A stretch of 64,000 nt of DNA from Bagarius yarrelli (taxonomy: Eukaryota; Chordata; Actinopteri; Siluriformes; Sisoridae): positions 199,501 to 263,500 of the forward strand of contig VCAZ01000069.1 in the NCBI GenBank assembly GCA_005784505.1. Reading direction: 5' to 3'. The notes beneath the pieces are model-generated. The model had not been told where the DNA came from. It saw only the letters and a program-made list of their open reading frames with translations, and made no database searches. How positions within the stretch are numbered: the first letter of the stretch is position 1; the number at the start of each line of letters is the position of its first letter. This document shows, piece after piece, positions 13,645-35,663 of this stretch. Position numbers and translations under genes: made by a program.

Positions 13645-14690
13645 ATCCAATACTATAGTAAAGTCTTATGGAGTGACCGGAATACCATATTTAGTTAGGA
13701 ATTTTGGGAATAAGTTAAAAAACTAAAAGATTATTATTATCATTATTAAACCAATCTGAAAAAAAACCCTTTTATATTAAATATCTGTAAGAACCAAAAA
13801 TGGAAATAATTTAAAGGCTAATTTAGAGTTATTATAACTGCACACCAAAAAAGGGAACCGCCAACTTTAGAAAAAAAAACATAACTGGCTAAAGTTTCTT
13901 ATATAGAGTCATAATTATTTAAACAACAGCCTCAAGCGCTTTTACCAACAGGAAGTGACGTGAAGGGTCAGTTAAAGTTCCATATATGGAATGGAAACCG
14001 CGCCCCCAAATACGTCACATAGACGTTTATAGATGTTCATTGTAGCGTAACAACCATAAAAACACAATAACTTTATTCAACCACAACAGAAATGACAAAA
14101 GTCTAAAACGAAGAAACTATTAATATTAAATTACTGCAAAAACAATAATTGGCGCGGCGGCCACAAAAATACCAAACTACTCACTCACTTCCGTTGCGTT
14201 CTTTATGATGTCATTTCGGTGTTCTCGATGAATAAACTTTTCTTCGACTTCTCCGTTTTTTTCCTTTCAAAGGTCCTGATTTTATTTGTGTATTTGTCCA
14301 TCCGTTAATGAAGAATTTCTAGCGTTGCTTCTTCCTTTTTTTATTTTATTTTGCGCGCCGATTTGCACATGTCACATTAAAGAAATGACGCCATTCTACG
14401 GCAGCCGCCATGTCCAAAAATCTTATTAAGTGACTGGAATTCCATATATTTGGAAGAAATTCGGAATAAGTTAAGAAACTAAAAGATATTATTATTAAAC
14501 CAATCTGGAAAAAATACATTTATTGCTACTTGTTTGTAAAATAAGTGGCAGAACAAAAGCATCTGTTTATGGAAACTTGATCATTTAATTGGCAATGTAA
14601 GAGTTTTCTTCTATGTTAAAATTATTATTATAGAATTATTATATTAACTAAAGGGTCTATAGATTTCCATATATAGGAAAAATGAACATT
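13645..14690. repeat. Pair of diverged direct repeats flanking a CpG-containing insert
   Basis: The segment at 13672-13760 (GAGTGACCGGAATACCATAT, GGGAATAAGTTAAAAAACTA, ATTAAACCAATCTG) recurs at 14431-14515 (AAGTGACTGGAATTCCATAT, CGGAATAAGTTAAGAAACTA, ATTAAACCAATCTG). The trailing parts also match loosely (CCATATATGGAATGGAAACC at 13980; CCATATATAGG...AATGGAAACC at 14668). Between the copies, 14000-14425 is richer in CpG and has CRE-like TACGTCAC and GCCGCCATG. See findings. Confidence 0.7.
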
Positions 14691-15949
14691 TAGTAATGGA
14701 AACCAGATTCCCAGATTCCCAGATCTCCAGATCTCACCCTACTTTGATTTTTTTTTATCTTCGGGAGCATTTGAAGGCCAGGGTGGATCAGGAAAAGATA
14801 AATCATCCCAAGGACGTATCACCAACACTATTACAAGCAGAACTCCAGCTGTGCTTATACGTGTTCTTCAGCAGTGAAGGACACACATCGAAATGTGTTT
14901 TAAAAAAATGGTAGTCCTATAGAGCATATTATATAAATACAAATAGGGGGTTTTTCCCTATGTATTGAAGCATATAGGACAACCTGTATATATCTGACAC
15001 ACTAAAATTTTTTAATAAAAGGTTCCCCTTGAAGGCCTCTGTGCACTCGCATACTCTGCATACCCAGACTCTCAACATCTGGCAACTGTTTTTTGTCACA
15101 AAGCAGCTTATTAATGAAGCATATGCTATGTATTTTAATAATAATAATAATAATAATAAATATGATTACAAACAAGAATATTAGATGTGGAAGGAAATGT
15201 AGGAGAAGCCAAACCCCAAAAGGAACTCACCCTCGTCTGGGATTCCGAACGATTTCTCCTCTTTAACTGTATTTATATTATTGGATTTACTTTATACGAT
15301 GCCTTGACCTGTCACCTCTCCATACTACAACAGTTCTTCTTCCCATTTCCCTTAAAGCCTTTAGCAGACGCTCTTACCCAGAGTGACGTACTAAAGTGCT
15401 TCGAGTCTATAAACAGCACAACGCTGATACATTAGATCACAAATCAAAGTGTACCAACTCACAAAAACTGTTGAATTTTTATTATAGTTTTTTTTTTTTT
15501 GTCCTCCCCTATTTTTCAAACGCTGAGTGGTATTTGAGAAAGATGTGGGTCTTCAGTCGGCTGTTCTGACATTGACGGAAGGTTTATTCCACCATCATGG
15601 TGTCAAAACAGGGAAAAGTCTTGAGGTGGCTCTATCTTTCATCTTAAGGGATGGTGGGATCAGTCGAGCGGTGCTTGTGGATCTGGGGAAGCACGGCGCG
15701 ATTTTAAGACTGATAAATGCTTGGATGAAGACTTGTTTCAGGTTTCTTATGCGGCTCGTTAGACAACACACTTCAGCATCCATCTTTTTTTTCCCCATTT
15801 ATGAAATTCTTTAATGAAGGTTTTCAAGAACCCGAAAACATAAAAAAAATTTGGGGCCCGCACCTACATGCGCAGCTGCACTCCGGAAACCTGGGCTTGA
15901 TTCCAGCTCGTGTACCCTCTGGTTTCACCCCCCCCCCCCTCCTCTTACC

Positions 15950-16090
15950 TAGGGGTAGTGGTGGCTCAAATGGTTAAGGTGCTGAGTTGCTGATCTGAAG
16001 ACCAAAAACACCTGGGTTCAAGCCCCACCACTGGCAAGTCAGCCACTGTTGGGTCCTTGAGCAAGACCCTTAACCCTTCCTGCTCCAGGG
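15950..16090 (+). mobile_element. tRNA-headed SINE (variant tail)
   Basis: GTGGTGGCTCAAATGGTTAAGG, a B-box-like GGTTCAAGCCCC, then CACTGTTGGGTCCTTGAGC and CCCTTAACCCTTCCTGCTCC. The head resembles the common SINE in this window, but the 3' part differs from the AAGTCGCTCTGGAT type. Confidence 0.7.
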
Positions 16091-16665
16091 AGTAGAATTA
16101 AAAATAATGTCAGTGTTACTTTTAATCCACAGCACAGCAAAATCTGTTATTTCACATATTCCATCCTAGAAAGTTGGGGTCAGAGCACAGGATCAGCTAA
16201 GATACAAGACGACAAGTAAAGGGTTGGTTGGTGCACACTGGTGACATCAAATGGTTATTATTGGTTGATTGAAATGGCAAACCAGGATCACATCCTACTC
16301 CACTGGAGTGCGACAACCTTGTTATTAATTATAAATGTTGCTTCTTTGTCTCTTATTACAGGGCAACACAATTCCTGTATTTAACGGATTAATTTTAGGT
16401 ATTGTGGTTACAGTTTTTTACCACTAGGGGCAATAACTATGACGCTAAGCAGAGCAGCGAGCACATCCAACTCAAGATCAACTTCATTAACTACACTACA
16501 ATACGACACTATAAACATGACCCTAAAGGTTATAGTCTAAAAAAAAACCCCTTTTTTTGCTTTATTTAAACTCGTATCTTGTGTTTCGTGTCACGAAATC
16601 CAAGTATTTTTAAGCTTTTTACAAATTTTTAGGCTTAACATATAAAATGTACCATCTTGGCTAAG

Positions 16666-16701
<36 letters not shown>
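16666..16701. repeat. Poly(A) tract, about 36 nt
   Basis: Uninterrupted A run in the luzp1-kdm1a intergenic region. A second run of about 20 A is at 16920-16939. Confidence 0.95.
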
Positions 16702-16703
<2 letters not shown>

Positions 16704-17393
16704 TTGTCTGCATTTACACTTTAAACCGTGACATCTGTTCCTGCGTGTGTAAGAGCTTCATCATAACCTACAGATGGTGAAGGGTGGATGAGGAGACGTC
16801 TAGGTATGTTGTGTGTTTGAGAATGAGTGTTTTGATATGCTGAGAAATGTGTGTGAGGGACATGCCTTTCAAACACACTGATCTAATTAAATCACCTACC
16901 AGAAACTATGTGGAGAGAAAAAAAAAAAAAAAAAAAAAAGCAGGTGTGGGGGGGAAAAGCGTGCATCTGTGAAAGTGTGTGTGTGCGAGTGTGTGTGTAA
17001 ATGTGCCAGTAGCGGGGCAACCATGCGTGATGTTAAAAATAAATAAATAAATAAATAAAACCAGCTAACATTTGCAGTCACAGGTTTGATTTAGATTATT
17101 GAACAAGTCACACAAGTACAACACGGCCTTTTTTTTCTTGATTTAATAACAATTTCTGTCAAAATATAAAACCTAAACTGTAAATGACATACAAAATAAA
17201 AGCAAAAACATGTTTAGTCTAGCTGCTTGGAATCATTAACAACTATTCAGATTTCAAACATTTTAAATAACAATACACATTTTTTCCCCTCCATTTTTAA
17301 CTGAAGGGTCACTCGATTTTCAGAAACAGCAGAAGCGATGAGTCTTTCACACCAGTTTATCAGTGCAAAGATTTTTTTTTTTAATTTCCAGTC

Positions 17394-17400
17394 TTTATTT
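17394..17400 (-). other. kdm1a: Candidate kdm1a poly(A) signal
   Basis: Read on the minus strand this is AAATAAA, about 780 nt after the kdm1a stop codon. No other clean minus-strand AATAAA was found between it and the stop, so it is the best candidate, but the 3' end was not otherwise supported. Confidence 0.4.
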
Positions 17401-18125
17401 GTGTTTCGGAAAAAAAAAAAAATCTCTCTCTAAATATGTGATACTCAGTTTTAATGCTCTGTCCAGGCGGTGCTAATGAAGCGAACCACGTTTTGTCTAA
17501 ATGTTGATTAAGGAAAAAAAAAAAAAAAAACCCCAGACATTAAAGTTGAAATGGACGTACTGTGACGACAAGCTTCAGAAACGCCATCGATTCAGAGTGG
17601 ATGTATTTACTGAACATTGTTAGAGCTGGTTTTTAGTTTGTGGTCTCTCCATAGACCTTAGGAAAGGGTGCATGTATTTGCTAAGCGTGAGTGTCGTGGG
17701 GATGAGGAGTGTGTTCGCTGAATTTTAATCCACTGACAAACAAACTTATGGTGGGGTTTGCGTTCGATCTGCAGCAGGTACCCGTGTGCTTTTCAGTTCG
17801 TACTTTGTTAAGGAACAAACTATAACGCGAATTGTGGTAAATTCCAGGAAGTAGGAAGGGGCTACAAATCCTGCGAGGACGCTTTTCAAAAGCGGATCAT
17901 CAGGAAGAGGTAGAGCTTCCCTTTAAACCCCCGACTTCCTTTTGAACATGCACACACTTTCTGCAGGTTGACAACAGACCATACATTATATAACCAATTA
18001 ATTTCTCCTCTGTATGTCTCTCATTATGACTAGCTGTGTGGTTCTGTTCTTGGTCATAGGGATGTTTGTCAGCTGTAAACTTTACAACAGGATGTATAAA
18101 ACATGTAATCTCCGACATGCTGCAC

Positions 18126-18162
<37 letters not shown>
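18126..18162. repeat. TG microsatellite in kdm1a 3' UTR
   Basis: About 17 TG units ending in GCGCGCG, just downstream of the kdm1a stop codon on the transcribed strand (read as CA there). Confidence 0.95.
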
Positions 18163-18169
<7 letters not shown>

Positions 18170-18183
18170 CTGTTTTTGTGTGT

Positions 18184-28857
<10,674 letters not shown>

Positions 28858-28881
28858 AATGGAGGACGACAGAGGCCTCTC
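28858..28881 (-). other. kdm1a: kdm1a 5' UTR at start of first coding exon
   Basis: On the minus strand a pyrimidine-rich tract ending CTGTTTCAG lies at 28882 and up, then 24 nt of leader precede the ATG at 28857. This implies at least one upstream non-coding exon. Confidence 0.65.
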
Positions 28882-30574
28882 CTGAAACAGAACGGAAGAT
28901 GGAAATGGGATTTTTTTTTTTTTTTTTTTTAAAGGAGGAAACGGAGCAGTGAGACGGTGAAGCATGAAGCGTGTGAAAGATGGGAGATGACCGATTTCAC
29001 ACAGGACAGGACAGCAGCTGTCTAAATGCAGGTCAAAGGAAAAACATGCATACATACACACACCTTGGGGAATGAACAGGGTTGGGATCTATGCAAGAGA
29101 CGCCATATTTAAGTAACTCTTACAGACTTTTTAAAGCATTAAGTTTAGGATTAAACCCTCTGGTTTACATACTGTTCATTCGATCTTTTTCACCTGACTT
29201 TCATTTGCTTTCATTTTTAAGCAACAACTTTTCCCTGAAAAGTGAGGATTTATACCAGGCAAGTAAAACTTATTCCTCTGTCCAGGTATATTACTTATTT
29301 CTCTGTTCTGGTTGCCTAAAAACGGATGTGAGCGGAACAAAACGGTCACAAACATACTATAACAACGTCAAGAGTGATGCTGCAACAAATGATTATTTTA
29401 ATATTATTAAATCAACGATACTTAAAACGATTACTCGATTAAATCAGCAACTAATTCAGCCTGTGCAATTAGTTAAAATGTTGAGTTACACCTGCTGTAA
29501 CTGGGGGGCGCCTTCTTCATTGGGCTGAAATTATTTCACTAATTATGAAGTTTATTTTAAATAAAAAGGACCTTTTGCTTAATTTTAAGTTTAAACACTA
29601 AATTGTACGTGTTCTAATTATTCAATAAAACAAGTAAATTACGCTAATATTTAAAAAGGACAATTATATTAGGGTTCCGCTTATCTTTAATGTGCATTTA
29701 CTACTATTAACAATGAGATTACCCTTCAGCTGCACATGGACCGGAGAGCGGATTTTTCCCCCACATTGCTAAAATGTGATAAAATGTGTTTTTAACTCCT
29801 TTCCCAATGTAGCTGTGATTATATCGGAGATTATATCTGCCTGTGCTCTACCAGTTCTACAGCTTTGTTTACACTCCAACGCATTCTCCTAAGTGACGCG
29901 TCGTCTTCTGCGTAATTTACAGTCTTGTGTTACGCCACGCTGCAGTGTCGCAAGCCCTTACATTAGTCATACAATACTACTACTAATAATAATAAAGTCA
30001 AATAAAGTCGTTTTTTTTTATTATTATCAACAAGTTTGACTAATAGTTTCAAGCCCAACTGCTCTACAGACCTCAGGACGGATTTAGTAATCCTCCCGCA
30101 GGGAGTTAAACCTGTGTCTCAGGCATCTATTAATTCCAGACTACTGATCTGTCCTCCCTGGTGTACAAGCATATTTTCTGAGTACTGATAAACAATAATG
30201 ACTATGGACAAAAGACAGTGAGCACTAAAATCAGGTTTCCTAAGGGACACCCGCCGTACCGATTAAAAATAAGAGTCAAAAAAAGTATGAGACAAATTTA
30301 CAGCAGCTTTAAAAAGACACATTGGACTGATTTGGGGAGGTGAAGACTGAAAAGATCCAAAAAGGAAAGACTGGAGAAAAGAAAAGAAGCAGGAGCATGT
30401 AATGATGCCTAAACTGTCATCTAATTTGTGTGGATGTTAATCAACTATTAACTGCAGCAGAACTAGAGATCAGAAAAGATTAAAAGATTTTAGCGATGAT
30501 AAAAATAAATAAAAGTCCCGCATTCTCTAATATTCCTGAGACGGACCTAATAAAAACCTAACACTTCTTCCCCA

Positions 30575-30590
30575 AATAAATAAATAAATA

Positions 30591-30656
<66 letters not shown>

Positions 30657-31200
30657 TAGATAGCTAGATAGCTAGATAGATAGGGACAGGGAGACAGGCC
30701 GAGAGATAGGGACAGGGAGACAGGCCGAGAGATAGGGAGACAGATAGGAAAACAAATAGGAGGAGACAGGAAGACAGACAGACTGGAAGGGATAGGAAAA
30801 CAAATAGGAGGAGACAGGAAGACAGACAGACTGGAAGGGATAGGAAAACAAATAGGAGGAGACAGGAAGACAGACAGACTGGAAGGGATAGGAAAACAAA
30901 TAGGAGGAGACAGGAAGACAGAGAGATTGGAAGGGAGACAGACATATAGGGATAGACAGACATAGAAAAACAGATTGGGGGAGACAGGGAGACAGATAGG
31001 GACAGGGAGACAGATAAGAGACAGACAAAGAGGCAAATAGGGACAGACAGACAAAAAGGCAGATAGGGACAGACAGAGGCAGATAGGGACAGACAGAGGC
31101 AGATAGGGACAGACAGAGGCAGATAGGGACAGGACAGAGGCAGATAGGGACAGACAGAGGCAGATACACACATAAAAAACAAACAGATAGACAGACAGAC
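30575..31200. repeat. Compound satellite: (AAAT)n, (AT)n, GATA/GACA-type minisatellite
   Basis: AAAT units from 30575 run into (AT)n at about 30594-30652, then GATA-like units. A 48-bp minisatellite follows (starts near 30769, 30817, 30865 and 30913; unit begins GGAAGACAGACAGACTGG). A 20-bp array with unit AGATAGGGACAGACAGAGGC runs over about 31060-31160, and the block ends in (GACA)n at 31180-31206. Confidence 0.95.
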
Positions 31201-31597
31201 AGACAGATGCTGTGTGAAAATGCTGATGTTTGTAATGACGGCAAATTCACAACAAAAGCACATTAAAGTAACCTTGTTTTGTTTTACCCATTTCTCTGTG
31301 CAGCGGGAAATATCCATTCAAACACTGGGAAACAAAGGCAGAATAAGAAACAGAGGTAAAAACCAGGAAGAAATGTATCCGCAAAAAAAAGGGCGAAGGG
31401 ATAAAAACAGCCCAGAAGAGAAAAAGTTCATAGACGATGCCAAGAAAAGGTTTTCCAAAACCTGGTATCTTTGAACAAAGACTTCTTTCTGCATGTATTT
31501 GTTTTGTTTGTGTTTACGATATTCAGACTGCAGTTTTCATGCATCAGGCGGTGTCTATTAATTTTTGTATAGCAGCTTCGTTGTTAATGTCATAGGT

Positions 31598-32045
31598 AAG
31601 GCTGTCACAATTATTAAATAAACGTATAAATCCAACTGCAATTATCGCACACCTTCATTAGCCACAAGGGGGAGCTGTAGTACCGGCAGCACCCTACTTT
31701 CAACCAGAGTTAATGAGTGAAGCTGCGTGTCTGGGTTTTCCGATGATGCTCCAACAACCCATAATGCAACTGCATAAAAAATAAATTAATTGAATGTTGC
31801 TAAATTGATAAACACCACCGACAGGAAATTAAGAAGATTTTCTTGAATACTATTTATTTATAATAAAATATTTACAGTAGAGCCCAAATTAGAGCGATTA
31901 TAAAATGCTTTGAGTTGCTTTTTTTAAAATAATTAATTATTTTTCACAAACAATTAATTGTCAAAGTCCGACAATAAATTATCTTAATCGCAATTATTTC
32001 TTTGACAATTAATCGTCACCCACATTTGATAATCGTGACAGCCCT
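31598..32045. mobile_element. hAT-like MITE, about 450 bp
   Basis: The left end AAGGCTGTCACAATTATT and the right end ATAATCGTGACAGCCCT are near-perfect inverted repeats. Flanks GTCATAGG and GTCATCAG match at 6 of 8 positions, consistent with a decayed 8-bp hAT target duplication. It has no open reading frame, so it is non-autonomous. A partial relative with AGGGCTGTCACGATTATC lies at 35062-35122. Confidence 0.75.
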
Positions 32046-32829
32046 TGTCATCAGCCCACGTGTCGACCCTAATCGAACACCGCTACGTCACATAACAGTG
32101 ACATCCATCATAATAGCGGGCTACATGCTAGTTAGCTTTACTAAAGCAAATTAACAAGTATACAGCACGCAAGCTTTATACGCATGCTCTAAGTCTTCTT
32201 TATCTCTGTGGCAGAATTACAGCGCCACATACTGGTCCGGCATGTATACTACATCGTGTTTAGAGGTTTCATGCATTTGCAGATATTTCTTAAGACAGTT
32301 TTTTTTTTTTTTTTTTAACAATAAGGCAAAATGAAAGACTGGATATATTCTATAATACATTTAGTAAAGTAATACAGAATAAAAATAAATGCTAACAAGA
32401 CGATAGTTGGAAAATGCCAAAGCATCGCTGTTAATGGGGGCGGGACATATAAACCCTACAAAGCATTTCACTGGATGAACCCATGATTAGTACAGGATGA
32501 GCTGTTAAATACAATTTCATTGGTTTTGGTGTCTAAATTTAAAGGTGTAGGATTTTTTTTTTTTTTGATTAAATTTTATTTTTAACAAACGATAGATATT
32601 AAATTTACTAAAATAAAAAAGCCCCTCAATATTAATTAAATAATTTATTTTTATTTCTAGCTGTGAAAGACAATCTTAGATTATATTTTGTGTTTTATTC
32701 AGCTATTTATGGGTTAAACCCGTTTTAGTAACTAGGCAAAGCTAAAAGACAGCACAATACCATACAATAAGCACACTAGTCTGCGATACTATTTTCCACC
32801 CGTATTCCAACTTTCTCTGTGTTCCCCAT

Positions 32830-33890
32830 ACAGTATCAGGATTGGCTAATAGATCACCACTACACGCGAACAACCAATTAAATTTTGAATAAGGCGGGAC
32901 CTCATTGGAAAACGGGTAAGTTAAAAAATTACATGTGCCAAAGCGTTGCTAGTTGTTTAGCTTAGCTATAATTGCGCCGCAAGAAGTTGCCTCAAAGCAG
33001 CAACGGCTGCACAACAAACAGCAAACATTAAAACACAACAATTAATACTGGAATACAGGAAATTAATCGATAAAATATTTAAAACATGAAAAGAGGATTT
33101 TTAAACATTTATTTATTTACCTCTTGTAAGATACCGTCCGGCACAAAGGAAGCAGATGTGTGACTGCAGCTATGAAAAGGACCAACCAGACAATGCGGGC
33201 GAGCTCTAAATGGGCGGGGCAAACGGTAATCAAATATTTGATTGGTTGTACGTTCCATCAATCAAATCTGAACCCTTAGGGACTTCATGCAAATTATGCT
33301 TTATTTACTCGTTAGTGCACTTGTTAGGCAGCCTAAATGCAAAATCTTATTCACGACATCACGCAACTAAGTGGGAAGCCATTTTTAATATCGGATCTTT
33401 AATAATACGATTATGTCAGAAAAGATATAATTTAAATTTCGTTTTTATTTGTACTGTTGTATTTTTTTTGTTTTCCCACCCAACAATTTACATCGACATA
33501 AAAAAACAACAAACAAATAAATAAATAAACGTTAATTAATACACGTACTTATGATATACCAGATAATTATTATAATATTTTAAAAGTAAAACTCAAACAA
33601 AACACGGTATTTTTCTTATTTTTAACTAGTTTACGATAATTAAAAAATAAATAAATAAAAAATAATTAAAAAAAAAAAAAAAAAAACGGAAGCCGCGCCT
33701 CTATATTGAAGGTAGTTCCTGTTTCAGGTAGCACACTACAGGTAATGTGCGAAGTTTTGGGTGTTAGCTCATCATCGACACCTTTTTTTTAATTAAAAAG
33801 AAATAAAATAAAATAAATAAAAAGAGAGAGAACGTTTAAATCTAATCTTTTTAGATCATTGATTGAGTTTCTTGTCGGCTTTTCGGACAG
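32830..33890. promoter_or_regulatory. Probable divergent promoter region, kdm1a (-) / tmem30 (+)
   Basis: The region has several CCAAT-type boxes (GATTGGC at 32833, ACCAATTA near 32873, CATTGG near 32904, GATTGGTTG near 33240) and a GC box at 33211-33220, with no TATA box in an evident position. Candidate first-exon donors face outward: minus at 33120, plus at 33891 (CGGACAG then GTGAGTAG), with an alternative plus donor GTAATG near 33741. Confidence 0.45.
33121..33210 (-). other. kdm1a: Candidate non-coding first exon of kdm1a
   Basis: Read on the minus strand, a GC-rich stretch leads to CGGTATCTTACAAGAG followed by donor GTAAATAA at 33120. It lies just downstream of an Sp1-type box (TGGGCGGGGC at 33211-33220 on plus). 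It would splice to the acceptor at 28881/28882. The exon start is not determined. Confidence 0.4.
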
Positions 33891-33996
33891 GTGAGTAGTG
33901 GAGGAGTGGAAAGTTTCATTCTTTTACAGACATGTTTGTTCTGCTTGATCTTATTGTTAAGGAAGTCTTTATGGGCTGAACACTGGCCAAACATTA

Positions 33997-34004
33997 GTTT
34001 GGGG

Positions 34005-34061
<57 letters not shown>
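33997..34061. repeat. AT microsatellite
   Basis: About 27 AT units (34007-34061) in the presumed first intron of the TMEM30 gene. Confidence 0.95.
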
Positions 34062-34064
<3 letters not shown>

Positions 34065-34383
34065 TCTAGGGGGTCTGTAAGACGATTTGACTGTAACATG
34101 GTTAATGATGCACATAAAGTCGTTGTTGTTACTGTTGTAACTGTTCAAACTAAAAAAAAACCTAAAATTTCCTGTTTATGGAAACAGATTTGATCGTAGT
34201 CTTATTAAACAAGACTTATTAAACACACATGTATAATAAAATCATTATAGATTAAATCATTGCACATTGCTGTATTTTTCTCAGAACACGTGTTATTTAT
34301 AGCTACTAAAATAGCTTATAAAATGATGTTGGTTTTTTTTCTTTCATTCATGACGTACTGCAAAAAGAAAATTTGCCATGGTT

Positions 34384-34579
34384 TACTTAAATATATTTAC
34401 ATTTACATCGTTTTGGCAGACGCCCTTATCCAGAGCTACATACATTTCTCTTATTTATACAACTGAGCAATTAGTGGTTAAGGGGCCTTGTTCAGGGGTC
34501 CGGCAGTGGTGGGAATCGAACCCTGACCTTTCAATTAGTAGTTCGACACCTCATCCACTACAATACCACTTCCCCTAAT
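34384..34579 (-). mobile_element. tRNA-headed SINE, minus orientation
   Basis: Reverse-complement order: ACATTTACATCGTTTTGGCA, GACGCCCTTATCCAGAGCTA, CAACTGAGCAATTAGTGG, GGGAATCGAACCCTGACC, CACTTCCCC. Near full length, in the presumed first intron of the TMEM30 gene. Confidence 0.85.
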
Positions 34580-34864
34580 GTTTTATTTCAGTTACCTGAG
34601 TAAGAAAAACAGTATATTAATGCAGGATTGCATGTTTTAATACATTGTTGTTTTTATAGTACCAACTTATTCCCAGGTTTATTCTTTCCTAAGTGGTTTA
34701 GCTTTTTACTAAAACCACAGTAAACCCCACCCCCCATTGTCTTTGCTCAATCCCAGACTAAAGAGCAAGCTCTGCAACTAAACTTTAGTTTTTAGCTGTT
34801 CTAGTAATGTAAGTGGGGTCTTTTATAGTTAATTAGGTGTCCATGAATTTCCCTGTACACTGTA

Positions 34865-34866
<2 letters not shown>

Positions 34867-34919
<53 letters not shown>

Positions 34920-34928
34920 GTATATGTG
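34867..34928. repeat. CA/TA compound microsatellite
   Basis: A CA run of about 18 units followed by a TA run, then CATA units near 34940-34956. Confidence 0.95.
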
Positions 34929-35663
34929 GTGCTACATACATACATACATACATATAGGTGCTGGTAAAATATCCACATCTTCTTCAAAAATTAGAAGTGC
35001 ACCGTTGTTTTTGTATGTGTTTGTATGATGTGCATTATTCCTTTACCAAAGTTAAAAGGTAGGGCTGTCACGATTATCAAAGTCGGCTGACGATTGTCAA
35101 AGAAATAATTGCGATTATGAAACTTTTCTGGGTTTTTTTTTTTTTTTTAATGGTTTGCAATGTCACATCACCAGATAAATTTTGCTCTTTAAGCAAAGTC
35201 CGCTTGGACCTGCACTTACAGAAAATGTGCATTAAGGGCACAATTAGGCGGGGTGGAGAAGCTCACCAGCGAATTGGGACACCCTACCCAATTGTACCTC
35301 TGAGCAGGAATGCACAAACAAAGGGGGCAAATGCCGATATTGGGACAAGGCCATAAAGTGTTATGTTTGATGTGGGGGAAAAACTTGAGATTCCTGCGAA
35401 GATCCCTTAGTTTGATTGAACCACGTTAAACACTGATTTGGTAGAAACTGGAACAGTGACTAAACCCTAGACCTTCTAAACTATTAGGTGATTATTCTTG
35501 GAAAAAAAAAATCCCTAGAGCAGTGCTTAAAAACATTTTTAAAAAGTTTGAAGGAAGGTCTAAGACTGATAGTCCAGTTCAGTGTTAGAAAAACATCCGT
35601 ATTTATTAACAGCCGATATAAATGACGGTACCGTTCTCTCCCTCTCTTACAGATAGTGATAGG

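Larger units (their letters stand above)
12991..17380. other. luzp1-kdm1a intergenic spacer
   Basis: Apart from the repeats listed separately, no gene was recognised on either strand. The sequence is AT-rich with AAT and A runs. The end of kdm1a transcription on the minus strand should fall in its right part. Confidence 0.6.
28882..33120 (-). other. Probable kdm1a 5' intron, no coding gene seen
   Basis: A 4.2-kb repeat-rich stretch between the first coding exon and a candidate non-coding exon. It contains a decayed hAT-like block near 29370-29480, the compound minisatellite at 30575-31200 and a MITE at 31598-32045. Long open frames on the minus strand at 30.66-31.32 kb are satellite translations. 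Confidence 0.6.

Noticed and set aside
30656..31317. Long minus-strand open frames with repeated Leu/Ser/Pro/Cys (up to about 217 codons)
   Set aside because: They are translations of the GATA/GACA minisatellite, open in all three minus frames and with no start or splice context.
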